64,000 nucleotides of DNA from Myrica gale (lineage: Eukaryota; Streptophyta; Magnoliopsida; Fagales; Myricaceae), in assembly GCA_963930655.1 (NCBI GenBank), contig OZ005611.1:19393001-19457000 (forward strand). The letters are read 5' to 3'. Below are positions 11,880-24,413 of this stretch, one piece after another. The position numbers were made by a program, and so were the translations under genes. The stretch's first letter is position 1; the number at the start of each line of letters is the position of its first letter. Under the pieces are notes generated by a model. That model ran no database searches, was not told the origin of the DNA, and was given only the letters and a program-made list of their open reading frames with translations.

Positions 11880-13195
11880 AAGTGGTTCGGTCTAGCAGAT
11901 GCTCCTCTAATAGATGAAGATTGTCCTCTTGCTGAGGAAGATGAGGATGACTTATTTCAAGATGAGCTAGATGATGATTACGAGTATTTGAACAATATCT
12001 TTGAGACGAATGATAACGAACCAGAGCTTTGCAGTAATTCACACTAGGGTGGATTCTGAGGAAGTTGCTGAGGAGATGAGAGGTTTGGAACATGAGACTG
12101 ATGAAGGTACATGAGATTATACTGGGGGTTCTAAAGATGTTACTGGAGTTGGAGAGAGGGCTCCAGCTGCAGCTGGTGATGTTGGAGCTCTAGCAGTTGG
12201 TCACTTGGAGGGAGCTGAGGAAGGGTACAACTTTCAAGCTGAGAGAGCAACTGGTGCTAGAGTGGATGCCATAGACTGGTTTGGCCATGAGGCAGGTAGG
12301 AGTGGCCCGTGGGGAGGACCAATCTGATTAGGATGGTAGTGAGGGATTATTAGTATGAGTGAGGGTGATGACTCTAATAGTGATGCTCCACAGAAACGAA
12401 GAAGGTACAAGGACTTCAATGAAGAGGTTTTGAAAGGGACTGTCCATATAGAAAAAGAGATGAGATTTAGAAGTGTTGTGCAGTTCAAGGTTACATTGAA
12501 GAGATACTCGGTCTAGAAGATGTTTGACTTCAAATATATAAAAATAATAAGTTACAAGTTAAAGCTGAATGCAGGAAGCGATATGGGTGGAAAATAGAAG
12601 CTTCGTCCATGAATCGAAAAGACGCATTTCAAGTAAAGACTTTCGTGTCTAGACATAATTGTGGCTACCATCATAAAAATAGGAGGCTTGACGTAAATGT
12701 CAGCCTCAGTCACTATGCAGAGTACGTGAGAGACAACCCCAACCTCCCACCAAAGCGTTGGGCAACCTTATTAAGAGAGACTTTAAGGTTGGTGTGTCTT
12801 GAAACCATATGTACCGAGCTAAAAAGCTTGCTATAGAGACTGTGCATGGGAAGCAAGCAGAACAATATAAGTATGTGTGGGACTATGCATTGGCTGTTAC
12901 ACAATGGAATCCGGGTAGTTGGGGGTGGATTTCTAGAGAGGGTCAAATTTTTTCATGCATGTACGTAAGGCGTGAAGCTTGTAAGAAGGATTTTATGGCA
13001 GGCTGTAAACCCATGATTTGTGTGGATGGGTGCCATCTGAAAGGCCCATTCGGAGGTCAGCTTCTATGTGCTTTGGTGAAGGATGAGAATGATGACATGT
13101 TTCGCATCACCGTTGTCGTTGTAGAAATAGAGAATAAATCGTCGTGGACATGGTTCATAGAGGACCCCAATTTGCAAGATATCATATCCTCATAG
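11880..13195 (+). pseudogene. Mutator-like (MULE) transposase, decayed and 3'-truncated
   Basis: Plus-strand pieces in MULE order. First an acidic region (11900-12300), then the FAR1/MuDR-type zinc-binding part, DFNEEVLKGTVHIEKEMRF at about 12414 and AECRKRYGWKIEAS followed by TFVSRHNCGYHHKNRR (12570-12685). The N-terminal part of the DDE domain follows: MYRAKKLAIETVHGKQAEQY from 12809, and ICVDGCHLKGPFGGQ near 13017, where the Asp of VDG is the first catalytic residue. WTWFIEDPNL ends at about 13180. The second half of the catalytic domain and the SWIM finger are missing. There are several stops and at least two frame changes, for example between 12836 and 12809. It reads toward the GRF zinc-finger exon at 13695-13830. 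Confidence 0.8.
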
Positions 13196-13460
13196 ATCAC
13201 CATGGACATGGTTCCTTACACCAGATTACTTTACTTACTAAAATTCATTCAAAAAGACTAATTAACCTCATAAAAACTCAAGAGGACCCTAATTTGCAAG
13301 AGCAGGATATAAAATCCTCATAGATCGTCATGGACATGGTTCCTTACACCAGATTACTTATTAAAATTCATTCAAAAAGGCACAACATATCCAGATATCC
13401 AATTAATTAACCTTATAAAAACTCAGGAGGACCCCAATTTGCAAGAGCAAAATATCCAAT
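13155..13460 (+). repeat. tandem repeat of about 128 bp, roughly 2.5 copies
   Basis: Units share catggacatggttcc, then ttacaccagattact, attcattcaaaaag and a segment ending ggaccccaatttgcaag. The first unit overlaps the end of the MULE transposase (the codons for TWFIEDPNL), so the duplication includes transposase sequence and marks where that gene is cut off. Confidence 0.7.
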
Positions 13461-13694
13461 CCATGAACCTATCTCATAAACCATCCTCATCAGAATTAAA
13501 GACACAACATCACAATGAACGGCTTAGATAACAAAATTTTGCAAGCACCTAGAAACCGCAATGAACAAAATTGAAATCTTAAACCAAATTCAGTGACAAA
13601 ATTATGAGGTCATCCCAACGGGTCAGAGAACAAAAGTTTGCAAGAACCCATAAACCACAATGAATGAAATTGAAATCTTAAACGATGTGCTCAC

Positions 13695-13830
13695 CGAAGT
13701 TTTATCATATGAAGCACACCAATAAAACCGGCAACTTGGGTTGGACTTCTTCATGTTCGTCCTTATACGAGCTCTCGCACCACAATCGCATAGAGGATTT
13801 ATATTCCCAGCATTTGAAACTTTCAAACTT
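13695..13830 (-). pseudogene. GRF-type zinc-finger exon, convergent to the MULE transposase
   Basis: The minus strand encodes CDCGARARIRTNMKKSNPSC then RFYWCASYDKTS, the CxCG...T...NP..RF..C pattern of the GRF zinc finger. The exon ends at a GT donor (tcg then gtgagc) at the same codon position as the related gene at 42200-42339, so the two are homologous. No in-frame ATG was seen just upstream, and the second half (gCkFFqW) was not found nearby. Its position, pointing at the 3' end of the MULE transposase, mirrors the arrangement at 42-46 kb. Confidence 0.65.
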
Positions 13831-16072
13831 GCCTTGCCGCGACTTCCATTCGTCGTTGATGATGCGTCTGACTACATTGAAGACATTTTAGGGTGAAGAT
13901 AGGTTTCGGCGATTTCAGCGTGGTGACATTTTAGGGTGAAGGTGAAAATGGGTTTCGACAGTCGTGAGATATTAGAGTGAAGGTGAAGATGAGTTTCGGC
14001 AGTTGTAAGGGTTTGGAAAATTTTGTTTGGGTAAGGTGAAGATGGGTTTCAGCATGAGTTTGTTTAATTCATGCGTGTGACTGTGTAGGTTTTTTTTCTA
14101 CAAAAAAAAGTTGACTTGGAAAAAATTAAATATGTGGCAAATAAAATGAAGGGTGATGTGGCCACCATTATCCACGTAAGACATTTTCGTCCTTAGATAA
14201 CGTGAAGGACCAACTCCACCATCGTAAATTTCTTAGGGACCAACTCAGGACAAAAATTACCCAGAGGACTAATGGAGTTATTATGCCTATAATTTAATTC
14301 CTCGAGGCCACCACCACAGAAAAGCTGGACTTAACTAGCATGTGGGGTGTGTGTGTGTGTGGGGAGGGGGGGGGGTTGCACGACCCTATATTTGCCATGA
14401 TGTTGAACCTAACTCGTGTGAATACTAGGCCAGGTCCATCCGAACTCGGCGCACATGAATGAGTGCCTAAATTTATCTCTTTACCCAAAAAATTTATAAT
14501 TGAATTCAAACAAAACACAAGATACATTAAATCATTTCCACTAATTCGAATATCTTTTCATTCTATATATTCTTCGGTTACTTTGAATAGGCCATATGTT
14601 CAATGTGTTAGCTACCTCTTTGTAAAATCGTTTTATAATGCTAATTAAATTATTCAAAAATTATTTACCTTAGTAAAATTTAATGTTTGCGGATATAAGC
14701 CTTTTATTTTTTAATATCTCTTTCTTTCTATTTGATTACCAACTATTTTAGTTACTAACCTAGTCATCAATAATCAACCATTTTCAAATCCTAATTTACA
14801 CCAATATTTTGTTTCGATGTAAAGTAGTTTATTATGTAAAGTACTTTAAGGTGATTTGAGTACGTTCCAGTAAAGTATTTTAGTTTTCGATATTTGGTAG
14901 CTACATCAAATATGTTTCCTAGAAACACTTTTTATGAACGACATCGTCAATACATAGCACAAGGATAAAAGTAAGAACTTGAAAAATTCATGACATAAAG
15001 ATGCAAACCTGGCTATATACTTTTTGTTTGGAGTGCTATATTACTTAGATAGATTTTAGATATTGTATCTTTAATAGAAATGTATGTACTAACTTCGGTA
15101 AGACTCATACTACTAGGAACAATACCATAGAGAAAGGAGAAACCACTCATAGTCCCCTTTTGGGCAAGTGATCAATCTTTACACTATATGAATAATATGC
15201 ACACCATAAGATATTGGAGAGCCAAAACAAGATTACATATTGGATAAATGCGCGGGAGATTACTATAATCACCTAGCATGTAGTAACACGTAAGACCAAG
15301 TTGTTCATTTATAAGCCAAATCAAAGCATCAGACTGTGGAATCAATGCATTCACAGCCAGCACCAGAGTCAATGGATGAGCCATCAAAAGATGTCAATGA
15401 AATTAAGCAAATGCGTAAGCCCTCTTCCTGCAGTAATCTAAACTAGCTTTATTAGTTTCTTACAACTAAGTTAGTCACTCATTTTATCGAACGTTTGGGA
15501 ACCATAATTAAAACAATGCCAAGAGCAGAAAGCTTCGTTCGATGTATTCATTGGTATTGAAAGGGAGAATGAAATTGAAGTCTTCAAATCTATCTAATTT
15601 TCCATAGCTGATTTTCTTGGCAACCAAACATATCATAACAAGTTTACATTCTACGTACTCTTCTATTGCAGAAAATGACGCTGCCCGAGACCAACCATCG
15701 CTCCAACACAAGTAATTTATAGAGATATTTAAGGAAACTATATCAACCGTAAAGTAAAAGACTATATCAAACCATGCTTCAAATTTACTAGCTTTTTAAA
15801 ATGTGTTATGCCCCTATATTTCCTTCTATTTTTTAAAACTGAATACACCGATTAGTAAACATTTTCTCCTTTAATCAGCGCAAAAACTTGGTCATTATAA
15901 AGGCAAAATAGAGTGTTAATGTTCCACTTATTAACAACATGTTGTCCGGTTGCAAACACCAAGTTTTTTTTGTCTATTTTTCTTACATTAGTTACAATTC
16001 TTAGTATGTGACGTTTTAGATCCTTATTAACATCACCAAAACAACAACTATTTCAACATATTTGACACCTAA
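13831..16072. other. intergenic, mostly AT-rich
   Basis: 13850-14060 has several diverged copies of a gggtgaaggtgaaRatgRgttt unit. 14343-14376 holds a (GT)n and poly-G tract. 14401-14475 is one copy of an inverted dispersed repeat pair (see 37581-37659). 14130-14290 (ggaccaactc, then ggacaaaaattaccc) resembles a MULE or MITE terminal arm. No gene was recognised from 14500 to 16072. Confidence 0.5.
14401..14475 (+). repeat. dispersed repeat, copy 1
   Basis: Matches the reverse complement of 37581-37659 with scattered substitutions (shared cores aactcgt, then aggtcc, and gcacatgaat). No coding content. Parent element unknown. Confidence 0.55.
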
Positions 16073-16194
16073 CACTACAAGAAATTATGGTTTAGGTGAC
16101 AAAATTTTGGGTGTCAAACCAAATTTTGTCACCTAAAGTCAATTTTTCATGACAAAATATTAATTTCATCACCCAAAACCATTCAGGAACTCCA

Positions 16195-16760
16195 AATCCG
16201 TCCGGACCTGTCACAACCCCGTTCGGACGTATTGCTGGTGTGGCGACATACACGTGTCGCGAATGAGTGAACAAAAAAATCGTCACAAAAAATATAACGT
16301 CCGGACTCTCAAGATACCCGTTCGGACTCGATGCAGGGTGACAAATTTCACATCGTCTTAACTGAGTGACAATTAGAATCTTCACAATTTTACACTCCCG
16401 GCCGGATTCCGTTGATACACAATCCGAACGGATATTACCTAACGAATAGTAATCGTCAGGCTAGAGTGACAAATTAAAAATCGTCAGGAATACTCAATTC
16501 AATCCGGACGTTATAAACCACGTCCAATCAGGAATACCCAAGTTCGAACGGTGCTTCCACTAATCGTGTGCTTCCACGTTGCAAAACTTCAGACACATGA
16601 CATCGATACAGTCCGGACAAAGAAAGAGCGTGCGGACTGTAGAAGTTCTAGAACCATTTCGAATCGGGCATATTTAATGACGTTAAATTTGATAGGGTCA
16701 CGTGGCAGTATAACCGTTGAAACCCGTCCGAACGCTAGTATTACACGTCCGGATGGTTAC
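16195..16760. repeat. left block of GTCCGGAC-type palindromic motifs
   Basis: About eight near-exact copies of G-T-C/T-C-G-G/A-A-C plus several degenerate ones in 570 bp (for example near 16200, 16220, 16303, 16322, 16421, 16502, 16612 and 16728). CACTA elements normally carry TNPA-binding repeats only near their ends; this is the subterminal part of a wider distribution. Confidence 0.75.
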
Positions 16761-17166
16761 ATTCCAGACTTTGCCACATTAAACCGACAGACTTTGTCAA
16801 AATCTCAAACTCACTCTCAAACTTTTCTCTCGGTTTTCACTCTCCATTCCAGATTTCTCAAAGAACTTCAGGTAAAACGTTTGTTATGTTGTTTATTTAT
16901 GTATTTCGATTAAAAAACGTCGATTGTTAGATTGTTTAGTTTGTTATTGTGTTTTATTTTATGAAATTAGTCTGTTTGGGTAATGTTCGTCGAATCACGT
17001 TCGGACGTAGTTTCACAATGTCTGGACTTGTTGTCAACCATCAGGACTGTTATTGTACGTGTGGACGTCTTTTATTATGTCCGGACGTCCTAAAATTTAA
17101 ACGACGCAGTTTGACTGTCATGCGAACGGTTTATGCTCATGTTTGGACGATTTTGCTAGGTTGACC

Positions 17167-17562
17167 ATGGAACACTTTGGAAGAAGTAACACCAATGTTG
17201 GGGGACAGACAGAGCGACCAGCCTGGGCAGACGCGTATTTAGCGTAGTTAAACGAGAGTATTCGGGCGATCATACAGCCGACGCATTCATTGTGCATGGA
17301 GCTCCAATGCTGCTTGACCGGTCTGGAGACGAAACTTGCTCTGACGGATAGGGCTATAACGGAAGAGTTTAATATTATGCAGAGGGAACTAATAAGGATG
17401 AGAGAACAATTGTCTCAATTGTCCCAGTCTGTCCATACCGTTCCGGTACAGCTACAGACACTCGTCAGACGGGTGGATAATATGGACGAGCATTTGGCGC
17501 ATGTTCGTGATGCCCTCGGACAAGATTTGGACGAGCCAGTCGCAGCTCGTGATTTGAATTAG
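17167..17562 (+). pseudogene. coiled-coil ORF of the CACTA element (short paralogue)
   Basis: Starts MEHFGRSNTNVGGQ and ends at the stop after AARDLN. One in-frame stop interrupts it (after ADAYLA, near 17244), so it is broken or depends on an unseen splice. The remainder is a heptad-rich helix (RELIRMREQLSQLSQSV and RRVDNMDEHLAHVRDAL). It aligns with the C-terminal half of the ORF at 20965-21759: both share QPTHS, then (L)xxLExK, then a VP/IPL block and a final VRDAL/CHVL helix. It is therefore a shortened duplicate of that gene. The upstream region (16800-16870) is C/T-rich like a plant 5' leader. Confidence 0.6.
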
Positions 17563-17984
17563 TCTTTTGTTTCTGCTTTAAACATAGTTATTTATTTATC
17601 GTTTTAATGGACCGTTTGTAGCTTGTAATAGACATTACGATTGTTGTTTTTATTCAGTTTTGGATTATATTTTATATTTTATATTAATTATATCTTTTTC
17701 GGTAGATTAAATTTATTACATTTTAAGCAGATAATTACGTAAAATTAAATAAGTAGTTACAATTAAATTGATAATTAGTTATAATTGATATTTAATATAA
17801 AAATATCATTAATTATATATATTTTTATGTTTTTAAAATAAAGAAATTAAGTTAAATATTTGTACCAAATTATATTTAGTTGAATGAAATAAATTAAATT
17901 ATTTATTTAATTAACTTATTTAAATAAATTAGGTTTGGTGAAATAAATTAAATTGTGTTAATTTAGTTGTGAAATAAATCTGCT

Positions 17985-18560
17985 ACCCGTTCGGACTCCC
18001 TACATGAGCGTTTGGACTCCTGGATCACTATTTAAAGTAACCGTCGGATGGCGTACACGTGTTTTCGTTATACGAAAGTTAAAAACGGTTGTACCAGTCC
18101 GAATGTTTAATAGAAGTCCGGACGTGCTTCGCCATTTTTTTATAAGCAATATCTACATGCGCGTCCGGACTCATGCATTGCATTTGAAAGTAAATGAGGT
18201 ACCCGTTGGGACGTGTGTTAGACAGTCCGGACGTTCACTAAACCGTCGCATGATGTACACGTGTCTTCGTTATACTAAAGTTGAAAACGGCTGTCTCCGT
18301 CCGCACATGTATCAGAAGTCCGAACGGTATTCGCCGTATATTCAGCCAAACGTGCGCTTACACGTCGCGTCAATTCATTGCAACGTACGAAATAGACGTG
18401 CGAACGCATTAATTACACGTCCGGACGTTTTAATTATGCCGAACGGTTTTAAACGGTTTAAAGTTTGGCATTAATACGGAGTACGATGATTGGGCCACGT
18501 GTGCAAGGTTCCGTCCGGAAGTCTATAATAGGGTCCGGACGCGATCGACGTATTTTGAAA
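17985..18560. repeat. second block of GTCCGGAC-type motifs
   Basis: At least seven near-exact copies (near 17988, 18116, 18162, 18220, 18318, 18418 and 18532) plus degenerate ones. They lie between the short coiled-coil ORF and the leader of the next gene cassette, far from either end of the CACTA element. Confidence 0.75.
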
Positions 18561-19329
18561 AAGTCGAACAGCTCATCATTTTCACGAACACCGTTTGTTT
18601 TCCTTCAAAGAAACTCTCAAAACTCAAGTTTTTTCTTCACAAATCTCGACGTAATATCAATCTCTCGTGTATCTAATCACATCCAAGTATATTTTTCTTA
18701 TTTTTAACAAGATTTTAGTGGTGAAAACTTGTTTTTTTTATATAGTTTTATGTATAGAATTTCAATTCTATTTTTTGTATAGTAGATTGTGTTTTTTGAT
18801 TTATTTTTACGTAGACATTGATAATGTTAAGTGTTAGGTTTGTTTTAAGTATATTAGCTTGTGTTTTGGTGTAATTTTTGGGCGAGTGGGGAGGTGGAGG
18901 GACGATGCCATGGCTGAGTTAACTCGGTCATCGTTCACACAGCGTTCAGACTGATTATGTGGGCGTACAGACTTTTGGTTTGGGCGTTCAAACTCTTGTC
19001 GTAGCGTTTCGGTGGTATACATTATCGTTTTGATTATGTCCGGACTCTCTTTCAAGGAAGTCCGAACGCTTTAATGTTAAATTGTGAAATAGTTTTTTAA
19101 TGCTCTTAGGGTTGGGATGTCCGGACTGTCTTTCAATGCAGTCCGGACCCTTTGATGTCAAATTTAAATAGTTTTTTTATCTTCTTAGGGTTGGGACGGG
19201 TATCTAAAACCGATACGTTGAAGTTTTGTCATTGTCCGGATGCTTATATTACACGTCCGGATGTATTAATTTAAGTTTGGACGTTGTGCTAACCGTGCAA
19301 ATGTTATTTTGTGCAGATTCAGTAAAAAA

Positions 19330-21759
19330 ATGAGTAAGCGTCCACGTACCAGTGGCCAGGCTGATGAGGAGCAATCTTCCACTTGAGCTTTGATAGTAGA
19401 GCAACATACAACTATCATTATGTCTCGCTCGATTGTTGTCGAGCGGGATATCAAATTGGTCGACTTTAACGACCTCACATTTTGTGAGTCCTAGTTTTAG
19501 GATTAAGGCAACCCAAGAGGGGGAGTGAATTGGTTTTCTAAACTTTTCGATATTAACCCCCAAAACCGTGTTTGCAAAGTAAATACTAATTTAGCACAAG
19601 TATAATGATATAACAAGTATGTAAGTGCTAAATGTAAATAGTAGGGATAGAGAAAGCAAACACGTAATTTTTTAGGTGGTTCGGCAAACCCGCCTACATC
19701 CACCCCTCAAGCTTCTTCACCGAGCCTTGAGGTTTTCCACTATCTTCAATAGCTTTACACACTAGCTTCCGGGTGCTAGTGAATCGTACAAGTGTTTTCC
19801 CGGGATCAACACTCAAACCCACCCAAGTGGTTTTTGGGCTCACCACTCACAACCTCACCAAGCTTGAGATATACACTCTCAAAGCTTCTTCTTTAGTGAA
19901 CAACCTCACTAAAGGAAACACCTCTATTGGATAGGTAGATGGAAGAACAAAAACTCTCTTGATAGAGTAAATATGAAAATGAAGGCTCTATCTCTTTATT
20001 CACACAAAGACAAGGATATGAAAGTGTGTTTTATGTGAATGCTATTAGAAATATAGAATAGGAAGGTTTAGAATATTTCTCAAGCTATACAAATGATATG
20101 TGGTGGTTGGTTTTTCATTTTAGACGAAATGAAGGTGTATTTATAGGCCACATATGAAAACTAGCCATTTATAGCCGTTGGGAGTTTTTGCTAAAACGAG
20201 TCGGACGACCGCTACGTGAACCGGTCGACCGCTTCAAGTTACTGTATTCCAACGGTCATATTTTTAGAAGCTCAACGTCTCTTTTGTCAAAACCAACCGG
20301 TCGACCGCTACATGAGGCAGTCGAAGTACCGGTCGATCACTTGAACAGTCGGTCGACCTCCTTAACTTAAGCATGATCCGGTTCTTTTAAAAACAAGGTT
20401 TTTGACCACTTTTAAATACCCAATTTGGAAGACATACTTCCCATAAGTATATGAAGGTTTAGAGGTTTGATTGGAGTGTTTTTAAACATATAAAAACATT
20501 TTAATCTTTCAAACAAAACTTAAAACGGTTTATGCACATTTTGAAAGATATGCAAGTGCGTGATTCAAATCCTTGTCAAATGTGAAATAAAGAGTTACAA
20601 GGATTATACCCTAAGGTCTTGATTCTTCACTTTAAGCTCATTGCATCATCTTGTTCCTTTTTCTTCAAGGTTTGGCTCTTTTCGGCAAGTGCGTGATTCA
20701 CTTTGAAGATGTCCATTTTGTAAACTCATCCATTTATTGAAATCATCAAACCTCGATTGTGCACAAAAGCCAACACATTTGAGGGTCGAACGCTTCCGGA
20801 AGTGGTGGAGGGGTTATGTTGGCTTCTACTGATCCACAGGACCGGCTATGCGTCGAAAAATATGGTGTGAGAGTTTTATTGCTCTATATTACGTGTGAGG
20901 GAGCTCGAGGAGCCTAGCACGGGGAAGGAGGGCCTGCCTACTAAGGCCAAAGGTATTCCGGACCATGTTGGGGGATGATACAGCGATCTTGGACGGAGCC
21001 TATATGGTACATGGACAGCTGCTTTCTTTTTGGCGGATCATGCATCTGATCCGAAGCTCCTCCATCTACCCGAAGAAGCACACCACAGAGCTGTCCTATA
21101 GCTGGGCCGAGTTCCTGTACCTGGTAGTTGTACGGGGGCTATCTGTTGATGTAACATTATACATCTACCAGTACATTCGTGCAGAGGCCTTGAAGATTGA
21201 TGCTATGACTTCATTGCCGCACGAGATTCTTCTGACCCAGTTCCTGCAAGCCATGCTGGTACCCGGGGGTGGTGACAAGCCGAAGGCGCATCCACTGGGG
21301 GTGATCAACAAGACCACGCTCTCCAAATCAATGGCCCAGACACGCCGAGCGCTGCAAGCCGCTCGGGCTGCTAGAGGAAGACAACAGGAGCAGCCCGCGG
21401 AGGCAATGGAGAGGGAGGATCCTGGGCAAAGCTCGACCCATGGACTTGGGCCACAGCGACCGAGTTGGATGGACGATATGATGACGCAGCTGTCTCAGTG
21501 GATGCAGTCGGTCTTGCAGCCCACCCATAGCATGGTCACTGATATCAGTCGTCGTCTGACGAATTTGGAGCAGAAGTTCGCCGACATGGACGCTGGGTGG
21601 AAGAAGGAGGTCGCTGTGCTTAAGAAGAGTTTGAGGGGCGTGGCAATTCCTCTGACGGAGCGGATCGTGCTGATAGAGAAGCACCTTCGTCATGTTTGTC
21701 ACGTCCTAAAACTGACGGATGATAACGATGATGATGATGATGATGAGGATGATTCGTAG
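19330..21759 (+). pseudogene. 'putative plant transposon protein' gene in the CACTA element, interrupted by a solo LTR
   Basis: Begins MSKRPRTSGQADEE (19330). Downstream of the inserted LTR come the pieces EFYCSILRVRELEEPSTG and then a 264-codon open frame (20965-21759). Its first half (SFWRIMHLIRSSSIYPKK, then LPHEILLTQFLQAMLVPGGG) fits the plant transposon protein domain (Transposase_32/PTTP type). Its second half is a coiled coil (RRLTNLEQKFADMDAGWKK) with an acidic Asp-rich tail. An in-frame stop after SST, a second near 20870 and a frame change near 20965 show that it is broken even apart from the LTR. The function of the family is unknown. The reading frame and bases on the two sides of the LTR join correctly when its 5-bp duplication is discounted, which shows the gene predates the insertion. 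Confidence 0.65.
19483..20775 (-). mobile_element. solo LTR (family A, copia-type, SIRE-like), 1293 bp
   Basis: Flanked by CATTT on both sides (19478-19482, 20776-20780), with TG...CA ends. On the minus strand it has a U3 with repeated GGTCGACC palindromes (20195-20360), then a TATA box CTATAAATAC (20146-20137). Its last 300 bases resemble the copia LTR at 51527 (shared GTGTTGGC/GGTTCGGC-type block and CTTGGGTTG). No internal region remains: a fossil left by recombination between two LTRs. A sister copy is at 43701-44966, about 90 per cent alike by eye. Confidence 0.88.
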
Positions 21760-22074
21760 TCATCCTTATTTACTTTTATTATTACGTTTGTTTATTTTAT
21801 TATGTTTTGAGGACATTTAATTTTATATTATGTTTTATGGACATGTATAAATTTTATTTGATGTTTTTGTTCATATTATGTTTATGTCATTTTAGTTATG
21901 TTATTTGTATTTATTAGAACTTAATATAATATGTTAATTAATATTACGTTTATAATTTCGATACACTTATTCAAAAAAAATATTTATTATTTACATTATT
22001 AAATAACTTTAGTTATTTAAAATTTGTTAATAAAGTTAATTAAAAAAATTAATAAAATTAATACATATTGTCGA

Positions 22075-22460
22075 AAAATGTTCGGACCTGAATTTATCCG
22101 TCCGGACTCTTTAATGTAAAATCGAACGGTGTCGTATTATATAAAACAATCCGTCCGAACACATTTTTAGACGTCGTAATACCGTTTGGACTTTATTGTT
22201 TATTATCAAACGCTATGTTGGTATTTCCTAAACAGTTTCGGGTAATGTACGGTATATGTTCGGACGATATGTGACAGTCTGAACGTATATGTTATTGAGC
22301 ATACACTGTCGTTTGAGAATTACTAAAACGGTGTGTTGACCTGTAAGAGGGAGTTCGGACGGGTAAATAGTAGTTCAAACGTATTTGAAAATTTTGGTGG
22401 CATGTATTCCCTCGAAAACTTATACACGTATGCGTCCGAACATTATTTTTTCGGTCCGAA
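22075..22460. repeat. third block of GTCCGGAC-type motifs
   Basis: Near-exact copies at about 22080, 22100, 22164, 22258, 22352, 22434 and 22455, again in mid-element, between the plant-transposon-protein gene and the transposase-tail cassette. A further cluster of five lies at 22885-22970 inside what looks like a leader or intron. Confidence 0.72.
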
Positions 22461-23588
22461 CGGTATTCAAACGTATGAAAGTTAAAGATTCGCAGACAGT
22501 GGAAGAAAAACAGAGAAAAAAACAAATGAGAAATTTGAGCACGAGGAGAATCGGAGAGCTGATTTTGGGGGTTCAATCTCATTGAAGAGGGTGTGAAAAG
22601 AGCAATTCTTTGAGAATTTGAAGTTGGATTGCATTTGAGGTTAGTGGTTTTTAAATTGAATTGTTTTAGGATGAAAAACTTTTATTTTAATATATGAAAA
22701 CATGTGTTTTTCGAAATTTTAGGTTCTAAAATGGTATTAATGGAGTTTGGGGTTGGTTGTGATGTGTTTATATTGAAGTATTTGTGATTTGGGTTGATTT
22801 TGACATGGTTTTTGGATTGAAAATTCGTCTGTGCGTCGAAGAAATGTCTTGTTCGACAATCGCAGTCCAGACGGTTTATTTACCATCCGGACTCTATTTG
22901 TTTGTTCGGACGCTTGGAGAAATGCGTCCGAACGTCTTTGTGTATGGTTCGGACCGTTATGTCACGTCCGAACAGTATTTTTTGGAATGTCATGCATTCA
23001 TTTAGTAGTCTTAGACCCCGTTTAAGAATTACACGAAGTCCGGATAACGAACTGGATGTAATTCTTGAATTGTCCACGTTATGGACAGTTTGAGTTTACA
23101 ATATGCGTAATGTGCATAATTGTATCTGCTATTGTGACATATGTGTTTAGAAATTTCGATGCAAATCTTCTTTTGTCCTTCGGATATACATTCAGCATTG
23201 AGCTTACACACTTGCCTTAAATGGTGTGTGTTTAGGCTCAATGTTGTAGGCGTGTATCTGGGGACTGAGGCGAAATGTTGTCGAAATTTCTAAAGCATCG
23301 ATCACAATGGTCGGGTCATTTACGTGCAGTACATGATATTGTAAACTTGAATAAGATAGTACCTATCACCTGAAGAAATTAGAGTTGAGTATGAATGTCA
23401 TCATTGTTTGCATTATTGTTTGTATTTGTGAGGCTAATAGGAACAATGTTGATAGGAGGCAAGAAGAAGAATTTCTGTTATGGTTTAATTTTAATCGGTC
23501 ATTATGTGTTAGATTAATATTTAACACGCGTTTACTATTTTAGATTCAAACTATGCTCAACGAAAATCCGGACTCGATCTAGGATGAC

Positions 23589-24283
23589 TTGTATGCATTA
23601 GCATCCGGTCCGGATCAGCGGACACTTTGTTACTCTGGGTGTATAGTGAATGGAGTTAAGTTTCACACGGTCTTTCGTGAACAGTTTCGTAACACTCAGA
23701 ATAGTGATGTGGTTGTTCCGGGGGACCATGATGGAGAAAATGTTGATTTTTACGGCCAGGTCGTGGATATTTACGCGTTGCGTTATTTGCGGGGGAATTT
23801 AGTTTATTTACTAAAATGTGACTGGTTTGACTTGAGTACTCAAAATTTAGATCTTGATAAAAGTGGTCGGTTTGTTAGTATTAACACATCCCGAAAGTGG
23901 TACAAAGATGACCCGTTCGTGCTAGCTTCTAGGGGGAGTCAAGTGTTTTATATCGATGATATGAAGTTGGGCGGTTACTGGAAGATTGTTCAAAAGATTA
24001 CCCCTAGAAACACTATGATATTCCACCTATTGAAGAAGAAGCTAGTGAAGATGGAGAAGGACCGTCGAACCGTGAAGCATACCAGGAGAATGAGTCTATT
24101 GAGCTTTTTGTGGACTTTAGCTCATTTGACATGATCCCGTTGACTAGAAAAGACGTTGAGGCTTATCTGCCGGTAACCGATGAGAGTGGTCCACAACACC
24201 GTGAAGTAGAAGGAAGCAATGATTCATCGGAATCGTTTGGTGAAGATTGTAGTGATTCTGAACAATATTACTCCGAGGACTAA
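23589..24283 (+). pseudogene. CACTA TNP2-type transposase, C-terminal DUF4216 part
   Basis: The frame YALASGPDQRTL, then VNGVKFHTVFREQFRNTQNS, then VVDIYALRYLRGN and LLKCDWFD, followed by KWYKDDPFVLASRGSQVFYI, is the DUF4216 domain that closes plant TNP2/TNPD transposases. After the PR of KITPRN (near 24010) the frame shifts by one base. The continuation DIPPIEEEASEDGEG runs through an acidic Ser/Asp/Glu tail to a stop at 24281-24283. The catalytic DDE part that should precede it is not in the element. An in-frame stop precedes the YALAS frame (near 23581). Only the tail survives, so no active transposase is made. Confidence 0.8.
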
Positions 24284-24413
24284 AGTAAATTTATCGTTTC
24301 AATTAAATTTTATATCATATTTTTGCATTTTTATTGTTTATTCATTTTGAGTAACATAATTCATTGTGTATTTTTTCTCTAATATTGATTTATTTGGTCA
24401 CAGGTCAACGTCA

